NCBI GenBank assembly: GCA_905215805.1
Contig: CAJMRL010000011.1
Coordinates: forward strand, 1-64,000
Direction: 5' to 3'
Source of the DNA: an uncultured bacterium
Lineage (GTDB): Bacteria > Bacillota > Clostridia > UBA1381
DNA: 64,000 bases
How positions within the stretch are numbered: position 1 is the first letter of the stretch; the number at the start of each line of letters is the position of its first letter. Made by a program: the position numbers and the translations under genes. Positions 25,444-33,631 of the stretch are shown one piece after another. The notes under the pieces are model-generated. The model worked only from the letters and a program-made list of their open reading frames with translations. It did not search any database and was not told the origin of the DNA.

Positions 25444-26363
25444 CAGTCAAACCACTTTTTCTTTTTAAAATATACTATCTCCGCAATCACTGTAGCGATA
25501 CTTAAAATAATAACACCTAAATATCCGTATCGGCTGTGCAGCTCAGGCATATTGGGAAAATTCATGCCGTACCATCCTGCAATAAGCGCCAACGGTGCCG
25601 TAATCGTGGTTACAAGTGTCAATACCTTCATCGTCTGGTTCTGATGAATATCAATCTGAGATTGATACATTTCACGCATTTGCACTGTATATTCTCTGAG
25701 CATCTGTGTATTGTCATAAAGCCTTTCAACTCTGTTTGAAAACACATTAAAAAGCCGACAATCTTCAGCATTGAAAATATAATTTTTGTTTTCACCAAGC
25801 ATCCCAGTCATATCCATAAGCTGCTGATAAAACGCATTTAATACAAGTATTTCACGTCTGCACTTGAGTATATCTCTATGAAAATCATCTATATCATCCT
25901 CAAGAAGATCTTCTTCTATTGCAACGAGCTGATCCTCATATTTCTGCAAAAAAATTACATCATCTTTTATAAAGTACTCTAACAGCTCCAAAAAAAATCT
26001 TGCTGCCGGAGTGTTTTCCGTGGAACGCACCTCCGGCAGATCTTCTGCAATATTTCTTAGTCTTCCGCTGTCCTCTATCAGTACCAGATGATTTTTGTGC
26101 ATATAAAATCCCCATGAAAATTCACTGTTCCTTAAATCATCCTTATCAGGCACAAGGACTGTACCAACTATAAAGCTCCTGAAAATATCCGCCTTGCAGT
26201 ATTGGGCATTTTGCAGCCCCTCCGTAAGAACCTCATGATGATATTCATTTTTATATCTAACATCATAATCATGTATAGAAATAATTTCTACTACAGTATC
26301 ATTACTGTCGGCTTCATAATTTTCATGTACCGGTACAAGCCTTCTATTGAACAGATACTTCAT
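25443..26363 (-). CDS. corA: CorA-family divalent cation transporter
   Basis: A 306-residue member of the CorA/2-TM-GxN family of pentameric Mg2+ channels. It has a soluble acidic alpha-beta domain (1-240) and a long helix (QSQIDIHQNQTMKVLTLVTT). Two C-terminal membrane helices follow, with the selectivity motif YGMNFPNMPEL between them and a basic KKKKWFD end. It lies 3 bases downstream of phoU and overlaps ppk1 by one base. Grouping a Mg2+ channel with phosphate uptake and polyphosphate synthesis makes sense because cellular phosphate and polyphosphate are largely bound to Mg2+. Confidence 0.93.
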   Translation of the reverse strand: MKYLFNRRLVPVHENYEADSNDTVVEIISIHDYDVRYKNEYHHEVLTEGLQNAQYCKADIFRSFIVGTVLVPDKDDLRNSEFSWGFYMHKNHLVLIEDSGRLRNIAEDLPEVRSTENTPAARFFLELLEYFIKDDVIFLQKYEDQLVAIEEDLLEDDIDDFHRDILKCRREILVLNAFYQQLMDMTGMLGENKNYIFNAEDCRLFNVFSNRVERLYDNTQMLREYTVQMREMYQSQIDIHQNQTMKVLTLVTTITAPLALIAGWYGMNFPNMPELHSRYGYLGVIILSIATVIAEIVYFKKKKWFD

Positions 26364-26366
26364 TTT

Positions 26367-27032
26367 TTATTCAAATGCCTTATATTTAGACGAACTATGC
26401 TCTCCTGTTATAGAGAACATTACCCATTCAGCAATATTTACGGCATGATCTCCTATTTTCTCCAAATATTTTGCAATCATAAGGATGTCTATTGCCTGTT
26501 CGTCACCCTTAGTATTGTTCTTTATAGCTTCAATAAGATCAGCCTTTATCTGATTAAAGAGATTATCTACCTTTGTATCATACTGCTTAACCTGCTTTGC
26601 AAGCTCATAATTTTTCTTTACAAAAGCCTCGATCGCATTGTTAACCATAAAGATAGCCTCTTCTGCCATCTGACTTATATAAAGCGGGAGAACCGCTCCC
26701 TTCAGACTGTCCGACTCCATAAAGATCTCACATATATCCGAAGCTTGATCTCCAATTCTCTCCATGTCAGTTATCATCTTAAGTGCAGATGATATAAGCC
26801 TTAAATCTCTTGCTACAGGCTGCTGCTGCAAAAGCAGCTTTAAGCAAAGAGCTTCTATTGCTTTTTCTTTATTATCTATTTCTTCATCATTTTCACGTAT
26901 AGCCGCTGCTCCGGCTATATCGTTTGTTGTAACACTCTTTACTGCCCCTGCAATAGCTTCCTCTATCATTGTTCCCATTATTACAAGGTCATCATTAAGC
27001 TGTACAAGCTGACTGTCAAATCTATTTCTCAT
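26367..27032 (-). CDS. phoU: Phosphate signalling regulator PhoU
   Basis: A 221-residue all-helical PhoU. Two three-helix repeats are visible, each with the family's metal-cluster motif (ITDMERIGDQASDI and AKYLEKIGDHAVNIAEW). It restrains the Pst transporter and the PhoR kinase when phosphate is plentiful. It is encoded 26 bases after pstB and directly before corA. It is cytoplasmic at the membrane face. No phoP/phoR pair is within the window. Confidence 0.96.
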   Translation of the reverse strand: MRNRFDSQLVQLNDDLVIMGTMIEEAIAGAVKSVTTNDIAGAAAIRENDEEIDNKEKAIEALCLKLLLQQQPVARDLRLISSALKMITDMERIGDQASDICEIFMESDSLKGAVLPLYISQMAEEAIFMVNNAIEAFVKKNYELAKQVKQYDTKVDNLFNQIKADLIEAIKNNTKGDEQAIDILMIAKYLEKIGDHAVNIAEWVMFSITGEHSSSKYKAFE

Positions 27033-27058
27033 ATTTGTATTTATCCTCCCAAAAATAA

Positions 27059-27826
27059 TTAACCGAATCTTCCCGTGATATAATCCTCAGTACGCTTATC
27101 TTTAGGAACGCTGAACAATTTTTCAGTCTCGTCAAATTCAACCACTTCTCCGAGAAGGAAAAATGCCGTCTTATCACTCACACGTGTAGCCTGCTGCATA
27201 TTGTGAGTTACCATTACTATTGTGTACTTTTCTTTTAATTCTATGACAAGATCTTCGATTTTAGAAGTTGATATAGGGTCAAGCGCCGATGTAGGCTCAT
27301 CCATTAAGAGAACCTCAGGCTCAACCGCAAGCGCCCTTGCTATACATAATCTTTGCTGCTGTCCGCCGGACATTCCAAGCGCACTTTTCTTAAGTCTATC
27401 CTTAACCTCATCCCAAATCGCAGCATTACGCAGCGACTTTTCAACTATTTCGTCAAGCTTTGCCTTTGAACGAATTCCATGAGTTCTCGGACCGTAAGCT
27501 ATATTGTCATATATGCTCATCGGAAACGGATTAGGCTTTTGGAACACCATTCCAACGCGTTTGCGAAGATGGTTTACATCCATATTTCCATAAATATCTT
27601 CATTATCAAGAAGAATTTTTCCTGTAATCTTACATCCCTCAACAAGGTCATTCATTCTGTTAAGAGATTTCAAAAGTGTTGACTTTCCACATCCGGAAGG
27701 ACCTATAAACGCTGTTATTTCCTTTGAAGGTATTTCAAGATTTATATTCTTCAGTGCGTGGAACTGTCCATAATAAAGCTCCATATCAGATATAGAGAAC
27801 TTTGACATATTATTTATATTGCTCAT
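27059..27826 (-). CDS. pstB: Phosphate ABC transporter ATPase PstB
   Basis: A 255-residue ABC ATPase that powers phosphate import. Walker A is GPSGCGKST, the signature is MSGGQQQRLCIARALA, Walker B is VLLMDEPTSALD, and the switch histidine lies in VMVTHNMQQA. The family-specific LEGCKITGKILLDNEDIY-type region is also present. AAGGAGCTATT precedes the ATG. The gene is 9 bases downstream of pstA. Confidence 0.97.
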   Translation of the reverse strand: MSNINNMSKFSISDMELYYGQFHALKNINLEIPSKEITAFIGPSGCGKSTLLKSLNRMNDLVEGCKITGKILLDNEDIYGNMDVNHLRKRVGMVFQKPNPFPMSIYDNIAYGPRTHGIRSKAKLDEIVEKSLRNAAIWDEVKDRLKKSALGMSGGQQQRLCIARALAVEPEVLLMDEPTSALDPISTSKIEDLVIELKEKYTIVMVTHNMQQATRVSDKTAFFLLGEVVEFDETEKLFSVPKDKRTEDYITGRFG

Positions 27827-27835
27827 AATAGCTCC

Positions 27836-28702
27836 TTATTTCTTTGTCAATTTATTCGCCAAAAACGCCGACAATGTGTTTATCAAAAGAACAAGCACAA
27901 GCAAAACAACCGCTGTAGCATATGCTTGATTTGTATATAGTCCCTCGCTCGAAAGAGCATACATATGAACGGCAAGCGTTCTTCCCGATGACATAAGATT
28001 CTGAGGGATTTCCGCTACCGAACCTGCTGTATAGATAAGAGCTGCTGTTTCTCCTACTATTCTTCCTATCGCCAAAATTATTCCGGCAAGAACACCGGGA
28101 ATAGCCGCCGGCAATACAATCGTAAATATAGTTCTAAGCTTTCCTGCTCCAAGACCAAAGCTTGCTTCTCTGTAAGAATCCGAAACAGAAAGCAGTGCCT
28201 CCTGAGTGGTTCTCATTATTAAAGGCAGTATCATGATTGACATTGTAAAAGCTCCCGCTAAGATCGATACTCCCCATTTTAATGTTGTTACAAAGAACAG
28301 CATACCGAAAAGACCATATACTATGGAAGGTATTCCCGAAAGAGTTTCCGCTGTCATACCTATTATAGAAACAAGCTTGTTTCCTTTTTTAGCATATTCT
28401 ACAAGATAAATTGCCGTAAAAATTCCCAGCGGAACAGATATGACAAGTGCTACCAATGTCATTATGACTGTATTTATTATTGATGGAAGCATTGATACAT
28501 TTTCTGTTGTATATTCGAGTGCAAAAAGACTTGGGGTTAAATACGGCACTCCGTTAATAAGTATATATGCTATAAGAAAAATCAATACTGCAAATGTAGC
28601 TATTGCACAAATCATTACCGCAAGGGCAAGCAGTCCTGAACTCGGATGCTTTATATATGCATTGATTTTATCTTTAAATGAGAGCGTATTGATCGGTTTC
28701 AT
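27836..28702 (-). CDS. pstA: Phosphate ABC transporter permease PstA
   Basis: A 288-residue inner-membrane permease with six predicted helices. The EAA-type coupling loop YREASFGLGAGKLRTIFTIVLPAAIPGVLAGIILAIGR-like region is present in its usual place (quoted as two adjoining motifs: EASFGLGAGK and LPAAIPG). The start overlaps the pstC stop by four bases (ATGA). It pairs with PstC to form the channel. Confidence 0.95.
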   Translation of the reverse strand: MKPINTLSFKDKINAYIKHPSSGLLALAVMICAIATFAVLIFLIAYILINGVPYLTPSLFALEYTTENVSMLPSIINTVIMTLVALVISVPLGIFTAIYLVEYAKKGNKLVSIIGMTAETLSGIPSIVYGLFGMLFFVTTLKWGVSILAGAFTMSIMILPLIMRTTQEALLSVSDSYREASFGLGAGKLRTIFTIVLPAAIPGVLAGIILAIGRIVGETAALIYTAGSVAEIPQNLMSSGRTLAVHMYALSSEGLYTNQAYATAVVLLVLVLLINTLSAFLANKLTKK

Positions 28703-29559
28703 TTATTATTATCTCTCCTTTTCAAAAGTGAAAATGCTACGTTGATTATCAGTATAAAGACAAACAATACAACGCCTGTTGCAATAAGCGCTTCACGGTG
28801 AAGATCCGTTGCATAACCCATTTCAATAACTATATTAGCCGTCATTGTTCTTACGCCCTTAAGTATACTCGTCGGTATTCTGGGCTGATTTCCCGCTATC
28901 ATAATAACCGCCATCGTTTCACCTATGGCACGTCCTATTCCAAGAACCACTCCCGCAAATATTCCGGATTTTGCCGCCGGCAGCATTACTCTGAAAATAC
29001 TTCTTTCTTTTGTTGCTCCCAACGCAAGCGAGCCTTCATAATATGACTCTGTAACGCTTCTTATTGCAGACTCTGAAACACCTATAATTGTCGGCAGTAT
29101 CATTATTCCTAAAAGTATTGATGCTGTGACTATATTGTTTCCGTTTCCGCCGAAAATGCTTCTTATTACCGGAACGATAACTACCATTCCGAAAAATCCG
29201 TATACTACAGAGGGAATGCCGGCAAGCAATTCAGTTGCCGGCTTCAGTATCTTATATATTCCTTTAGGACAATATCTTGCCATAAAGACCGAGGTTAAAA
29301 TTCCAATAGGAACTCCAATAATGATCGCTCCGGCAGTTATGTAAATGCTGCCCAATATCATCGGGAAGATTCCATACTGTGCAGGAGAATTTGTCGGCGC
29401 CCACTTTGTTCCGAGGAGAAAATCGAAAAGACCAATTTTACCCATTGCCGGAACACCATTCACAAATAAGAACAGACATATGAGCGCTACAGCAAGTATA
29501 GATGTTAATGCCGACACAAAAAATACGCCGTGCATTATTTTTTCTTTCAAATCTTTCAT
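28699..29559 (-). CDS. pstC: Phosphate ABC transporter permease PstC
   Basis: A 286-residue permease with six predicted helices, the TKWAPTNSPAQYGIFPMI region typical of PstC, and the coupling loop EGSLALGATKERSIF. It lies 23 bases after pstS and overlaps pstA by four bases. It forms the membrane channel with PstA. Confidence 0.95.
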   Translation of the reverse strand: MKDLKEKIMHGVFFVSALTSILAVALICLFLFVNGVPAMGKIGLFDFLLGTKWAPTNSPAQYGIFPMILGSIYITAGAIIIGVPIGILTSVFMARYCPKGIYKILKPATELLAGIPSVVYGFFGMVVIVPVIRSIFGGNGNNIVTASILLGIMILPTIIGVSESAIRSVTESYYEGSLALGATKERSIFRVMLPAAKSGIFAGVVLGIGRAIGETMAVIMIAGNQPRIPTSILKGVRTMTANIVIEMGYATDLHREALIATGVVLFVFILIINVAFSLLKRRDNNK

Positions 29560-29582
29560 ATTATTCCGTCCTTTGCAGAGAA

Positions 29583-30479
29583 TTAGTTAAGCTCTGACCA
29601 TGAAGTAATTGTTCCTGTATAAATTCCCTTTACCTGATCGCTTGTGAGACCTTCTGTAGGATTATCATTGCTTACTATAACTGCTATACCATCCAAAGCA
29701 ATCGGTGTTGCAGTAAGTGAAGCTTTTTCCTTGTCACTGAGATCTCTTGATGCCATGCCTATATCACATGTGCCTTCCATTGCTGAAGTCATTCCTGTTG
29801 TCGAGTCTGACATAAGAACCTCTATATTAGCCGATGGATTTACTGCTATATAAGCCTCCTTAAGCTTTTCCATTATCGGCGAAACTGATGAAGAGCCGGC
29901 TACTACAACCTTACCCTCAGGCTTTGTTCCGCTGTACGGAGCCGCATTCTCATCAACCGGAATATATCCGTCTGTAACAACTTCCTGACCCTCTTTGCTG
30001 AGAATGAAATTTATAAAGTCCTGTGCAACCTCTGAAACGCCGTCCTTTGTTGCAATATTAAACGGTCTTGAGATCTTATATGTTCCATTCTTTACATTTT
30101 CAGCTGTTGCATCTGTTCCGTCGATCTTTAATGCCTTAACCTTATCGCTGAGAGAACCAAGCGATACATATCCGATAGAATACTCATCTCCCGAAACATT
30201 TGTAAGCATAACGTCTGTCTTATTAGCTACGATCGCCTCATCTGTTGTATGGTCTACTTTATTTCCGCTGGCGTCTTTCTCTTCTATTCCGAAAAGCTCA
30301 ATAAACGCTCCTCTTGTACCTGATCCGCTTTCACGCGATACTACTGTTATTTCGTTATTAGTGTCAAATGATGAACCGGATGAAGCTGTTGATGTATCAT
30401 CTGTCTGTCCGCATCCTGCCAATGCTGTCATTGCAATAATTGCAGCTGTTGTTAAACCTAAAACTTTCTTTGTGTTCAT
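29583..30479 (-). CDS. pstS: Phosphate-binding lipoprotein PstS, apparently circularly permuted
   Basis: A 298-residue lipoprotein with lipobox LAGC (Cys23), anchored outside the membrane to feed PstC/PstA. In ordinary PstS the segment GKVVVAGSSSVSP...ASRDLS...ALDGIAVIV...IYTGTITSWSEL comes first, and VVSRESGSGTR...IGYVSLGSL...ISRPF...GYIPV comes second. Here they are swapped: residues 43-175 match the usual second half, residues 188-298 match the usual first half, and the protein stops right at WSELN. The phosphate-contact motifs (SSSVSP, SDSTTG, SGSGTR) are all retained, so binding is probably intact. It is the first gene of the operon, behind a Pho-box-like promoter. Confidence 0.92.
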   Translation of the reverse strand: MNTKKVLGLTTAAIIAMTALAGCGQTDDTSTASSGSSFDTNNEITVVSRESGSGTRGAFIELFGIEEKDASGNKVDHTTDEAIVANKTDVMLTNVSGDEYSIGYVSLGSLSDKVKALKIDGTDATAENVKNGTYKISRPFNIATKDGVSEVAQDFINFILSKEGQEVVTDGYIPVDENAAPYSGTKPEGKVVVAGSSSVSPIMEKLKEAYIAVNPSANIEVLMSDSTTGMTSAMEGTCDIGMASRDLSDKEKASLTATPIALDGIAVIVSNDNPTEGLTSDQVKGIYTGTITSWSELN

Positions 30480-30533
30480 TTTCTTCGTCCTCCGACTAAA
30501 TCATTAATATTTGTAATCCCTGTTACGCATAAT

Positions 30534-30617
30534 ATTATACCTCATTTATGTAAATTTGTATTCAAAGATATCTGAAATTTTTCTGAAATTTTGTAAAAAC
30601 AAAAATAGTTTTGTAAA
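30534..30617 (-). promoter_or_regulatory. pst operon promoter with Pho-box-like direct repeats
   Basis: A TATAAT -10 is at 30534-30539 (minus strand), with no good -35. Instead a row of TTTACA/TTTCAG-type hexamers reads toward it: 30549-30554, 30561-30566, 30572-30577, 30583-30588 and 30592-30597, and another at 30612-30617. Spacing between the middle ones is 11-12 bases, as expected for PhoP direct repeats in Gram-positives. This implies activation under phosphate limitation. Confidence 0.6.
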
Positions 30618-30633
30618 ATCTGTGCAAAATAAA

Positions 30634-30666
30634 AAATAGACCGTCTTTTTTTAAAACGGTCTATTT
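30634..30666 (-). terminator. Terminator after the small conserved gene
   Basis: Perfect 11-bp arms AAATAGACCGT (30634-30644) and ACGGTCTATTT (30656-30666) are followed by TTTTTTATTTT on the minus strand. It ends the oxidoreductase unit and insulates it from pstS. Confidence 0.9.
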
Positions 30667-30672
30667 GTAAAT

Positions 30673-30966
30673 TCATGCACTTTGAAGTGCATCTTTTAGC
30701 CACCATTCGCCTATATCAAGAGCCTTATACAGGTTTTCTCTTTCACCTCGTCTATAAATTTGACCTTTTCCCAAATCGCCTGTATTATCCATCAAATAAA
30801 ATTTAACCTTTTTTGAAAGCAAAATATCCTTGTATTTTTCTGTTTCCACAACCTCGAGCACAAGAATATACTTATCATTAAGATTTCCGTAATAAAGCTT
30901 TTGTCCGCATCGTATAAGCGGCTTACCTTTATAAGTAAGAAATTTCTTTTTTTTCGCTGCTGCCAT
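30673..30966 (-). CDS. Conserved small protein of unknown function
   Basis: A 97-residue basic protein starting behind AGGAGGAGATATAA. It reads as beta-rich (FLTYKGKPLIRCGQKLYYGNLNDKYILVLEVVE) with a C-terminal helix (NLYKALDIGEWWLKDAL). I recall similar small proteins in other Clostridia, also without a known role. There is no signal peptide or membrane helix. It lies 66 bases after the oxidoreductase gamma-subunit gene and just before a terminator, so it may be co-transcribed with it. Confidence 0.75.
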   Translation of the reverse strand: MAAAKKKKFLTYKGKPLIRCGQKLYYGNLNDKYILVLEVVETEKYKDILLSKKVKFYLMDNTGDLGKGQIYRRGERENLYKALDIGEWWLKDALQSA

Positions 30967-31032
30967 TTATATCTCCTCCTATAAAATTATATGACAGATA
31001 GAATAGAAACAAATCCTATCCTGTCTGAGAAT

Positions 31033-31569
31033 TTACCTATAATTATATCCTGCCATAACTGCTTCAAAATTCGGTACAGCAAGCTCTGCTCTTTTGGGGG
31101 GTAATGATTTTTCTATGGTACGTTTAATAGAGTCCGTACTGAACAGGCCCGTTTCTCTGAGCACCGTTCCAAGCATGACCATATTGGCAAGATTTTTTCT
31201 GCCCATCGCATCAGCTATCTGCGTTGCATTAACATAAAAAGTTTTTACATCATCACGCACCGATTTTCTGCATATAAGAGAGCTGTCTATAAAAATTGCG
31301 CCTCCATCTGCAACTTCATTCTCAAATTTATCCAATGACGGCTGATTCATCGCCACAAGAATATCGGGCTTGGTAATAATCGGCGAGCCTATCGGCTCAT
31401 CACTTATAATCACATGACAATTGGCAGTTCCTCCACGCATCTCCGGGCCGTATGACGGCAGCCATGACAAATGTCTCCCGTCAAGCATCGCCGCATAAGC
31501 AAGGATTTTTCCGGCAAATAATATGCCCTGTCCGCCAAAACCTGCAAGTATCATTTCACAGTTATTCAT
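31033..31569 (-). CDS. 2-oxoacid:ferredoxin oxidoreductase, gamma subunit
   Basis: A 178-residue subunit with the gamma-domain start MILAGFGGQGILFAGKILAYAA, then LSWLPSYGPEMRGGTANC and VSDEPIGSPIITKPD-type segments. It helps bind coenzyme A and joins the alpha and beta subunits. The ATG at 31567-31569 is the start that matches the family; the nearest Shine-Dalgarno (AAAGGAG) is rather far, about 14 bases. A TTG upstream in frame seems less likely. It is the last subunit gene, 28 bases after the beta gene. Confidence 0.93.
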   Translation of the reverse strand: MNNCEMILAGFGGQGILFAGKILAYAAMLDGRHLSWLPSYGPEMRGGTANCHVIISDEPIGSPIITKPDILVAMNQPSLDKFENEVADGGAIFIDSSLICRKSVRDDVKTFYVNATQIADAMGRKNLANMVMLGTVLRETGLFSTDSIKRTIEKSLPPKRAELAVPNFEAVMAGYNYR

Positions 31570-31597
31570 ATTATAACCACTAACTCCTTTCAAGAGC

Positions 31598-32341
31598 CTA
31601 TGCTTCTTCGTCCTTATATACTCCTAACGGATAATACGGTATCATTTCTTTTCTTAGTCTTTCATTTGCCTCTACAGGAGACATTCCCCAATTTGTCGGA
31701 CATGTACTCAAAATTTCCACAAAGCTGAGACCTTTTCCCTCCATTTGATACTCAAAGGCCTTTTTTATTGCCTTTTTTGCCTCTTTTATATGCGGAACAC
31801 TGTCCGCCGCACATCGTGCTATATAAGATGGTCCGTCCAGAGTCGCAAGCATTTCGCATACTCTTATTGGATACCCTTGTACATAAGGATCACGTCCATA
31901 AGGCGAAGTCTGCGTTACCTGACCCGGAAGAGATGTAGGAGCCATCTGACCTCCGGTCATGCCGTATATTGTATTATTTATAAAAATAACGGTAATATTT
32001 TCCCCTCTTGCTGCCGAATGTACAGTCTCGGCTGTTCCTATAGCCGCAAGATCTCCATCGCCTTGATATGTGAATACAATCTTATCATTATGAACACGTT
32101 TTATTCCCGTTGCAACCGCCGGAGCGCGTCCGTGAGCCGCTTGTACTACATCAAAATTGAAATATTCGTCAGCCGTAACCGCACACCCCACCGGCTCGAC
32201 AGCGATGGTTTTCCCCACTATATCCAATTCTCCCAGAACTTCAGAAATCAATCTATGGATAATGCCATGCGAACAGCCTGCACAGTAATGAAAATTCTTT
32301 TCTTTTAAAGCTTTCGGCTTTTCAAAAATAATGTTAGTCAT
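31598..32341 (-). CDS. 2-oxoacid:ferredoxin oxidoreductase, beta subunit
   Basis: A 247-residue TPP-binding subunit. CAGCSHG near the N-terminus provides cluster-ligand or substrate-side cysteines, and the TPP motif is GDGDLAAIGTAE ending in INNTIYGMTGGQ. The complex oxidatively decarboxylates a 2-oxoacid (branched-chain or 2-oxoglutarate), making an acyl-CoA and reduced ferredoxin. Subunit order and alpha-subunit similarity favour the branched-chain (Vor) type, but the substrate cannot be fixed from sequence. It overlaps the alpha gene by 8 bases. Confidence 0.93.
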   Translation of the reverse strand: MTNIIFEKPKALKEKNFHYCAGCSHGIIHRLISEVLGELDIVGKTIAVEPVGCAVTADEYFNFDVVQAAHGRAPAVATGIKRVHNDKIVFTYQGDGDLAAIGTAETVHSAARGENITVIFINNTIYGMTGGQMAPTSLPGQVTQTSPYGRDPYVQGYPIRVCEMLATLDGPSYIARCAADSVPHIKEAKKAIKKAFEYQMEGKGLSFVEILSTCPTNWGMSPVEANERLRKEMIPYYPLGVYKDEEA

Positions 32342-33401
32342 ATATTCCCACCTCCCGCGCGATTTCTCTAACTTTTGCTACGATCTCCTCCGGAGTAGGA
32401 ATAATGCCGCCCGTTCTTCCGGTAAAATACACCGGAACACGGCATTCACACGCAAGACGTATGTCATCTACCATCTGACCCATGCTCATTTCTACCGATA
32501 AAAATGCCTTTGGCTTGACTTCCTTATAAACTCTTTCAGGAAAAGGCCATAAAGTTATAGGACGTATGATTCCTATACGCATTCCTTCCTTTCTGAGCGC
32601 TTTCGCGGCAGTCTCCGCAACTCTGGAGGTTATTCCATATGCTGAAATAATTATATCAGCGTCATCTGTATTATACATCTGCGCACGCTGGAGCTTATCC
32701 TTTATTATATCATATTTCTTATATCTTTCTAATACTGTATTCTCAAGCTCCGACGGAGTAAGATACAAGGTCTTCACACAATTAGCATCTCTTTCTCCAT
32801 TTGTTCCCGTTACAGCCCAATCCTTTATGGACGTAACCGGTTCAGGGATCAAATCAAAATCTACCGGTTCCATCATTTGACCTAAAGTTCCGTCCCCCAA
32901 AAGCATTACCGGAATTCTGTATTCATCTGCTAAATTAAACGCTTCTGCCGTAAGACATGCCATTTCCTGAACGCTGTTCGGCGCAAGGACTATCACATGA
33001 TAATCTCCATGCCCACAGCCCTTTGTAGCCTGAAAATAATCCGACTGAGCCGGCTGTATCCCGCCCAAGCCGGGTCCGCCGCGCATAATATTTACAATTA
33101 CCGCCGGCAAATCTGCTGCCGCAATATAGCTTATTCCCTCTGCTTTCAAGCTGATACCCGGACTTGAAGAGCTGGTCATGGCTCTTGCTCCCGCCGCGGC
33201 CGCTCCATATACCATATTTATAGCGGCAATTTCGCTTTCCGCCTGTAAAAATGTGCCTCCGATTTTAGGCAGCTTTTTTGCCATATATGCTGAAAGCTCC
33301 GTCTGAGGAGTTATAGGATAACCGAAAAAATGACGGCATCCGGCCATAATCGCAGCTTCACCTATTGCCTCATTTCCTTTCATAAGTACTTTTGTGCTCA
33401 T
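32334..33401 (-). CDS. vorB: 2-oxoacid:ferredoxin oxidoreductase, alpha subunit (VorB-like)
   Basis: A 355-residue alpha subunit. It shows GNEAIGEAAIMAGCRHFFGYPITPQTELS at the start (quoted here as GNEAIGEAAIMAGC and GYPITPQTE), LQAESEIAAINMVYGAAAAG, TSSSSPGISLKAEG, and MRGGPGLGGIQPAQSD. These are the hallmarks of VorB/KorA. It is 3 bases after the ferredoxin-subunit gene. It binds the pyrimidine side of TPP and supplies catalytic residues in the cytoplasmic complex. Confidence 0.93.
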   Translation of the reverse strand: MSTKVLMKGNEAIGEAAIMAGCRHFFGYPITPQTELSAYMAKKLPKIGGTFLQAESEIAAINMVYGAAAAGARAMTSSSSPGISLKAEGISYIAAADLPAVIVNIMRGGPGLGGIQPAQSDYFQATKGCGHGDYHVIVLAPNSVQEMACLTAEAFNLADEYRIPVMLLGDGTLGQMMEPVDFDLIPEPVTSIKDWAVTGTNGERDANCVKTLYLTPSELENTVLERYKKYDIIKDKLQRAQMYNTDDADIIISAYGITSRVAETAAKALRKEGMRIGIIRPITLWPFPERVYKEVKPKAFLSVEMSMGQMVDDIRLACECRVPVYFTGRTGGIIPTPEEIVAKVREIAREVGIYD

Positions 33402-33404
33402 ATA

Positions 33405-33617
33405 TTATCCCTCCTCGTATATCGTTATTGCGCAATCCGGACATATAGTAGCACAGAAAGCACATCCTATACATTTTTCCATGTCGATTATTTCCGCCGG
33501 TCTGTAGCCTTTGTCATTCATTTTCGCACGGGATATATCAATTATTTTTTTAGGGCATACGCTTACACAAAGTCCGCAGCTCTTGCAGCGCTCCTCATTA
33601 ATTTCTACCTTTTTCAT
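33405..33617 (-). CDS. 2-oxoacid oxidoreductase ferredoxin-like delta subunit
   Basis: A 70-residue protein with two 4Fe-4S motifs, CKSCGLCVSVCP and CIGCAFCATICP, the bacterial dicluster-ferredoxin fold. It serves as the electron outlet of the oxidoreductase. It lies 14 bases after the ATPase gene and 3 bases before the alpha gene. Confidence 0.95.
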   Translation of the reverse strand: MKKVEINEERCKSCGLCVSVCPKKIIDISRAKMNDKGYRPAEIIDMEKCIGCAFCATICPDCAITIYEEG

Positions 33618-33631
33618 TTTTAAAGCTCCTT

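Noticed and set aside
26202..26792. Plus-strand frame of 196 codons
   Set aside because: It is antisense to corA and phoU and reads as a Cys/Tyr/Ile-rich shadow with no ribosome site.
31745..32308. Plus-strand frame of 187 codons
   Set aside because: It is antisense to the oxidoreductase beta gene, with no family features.
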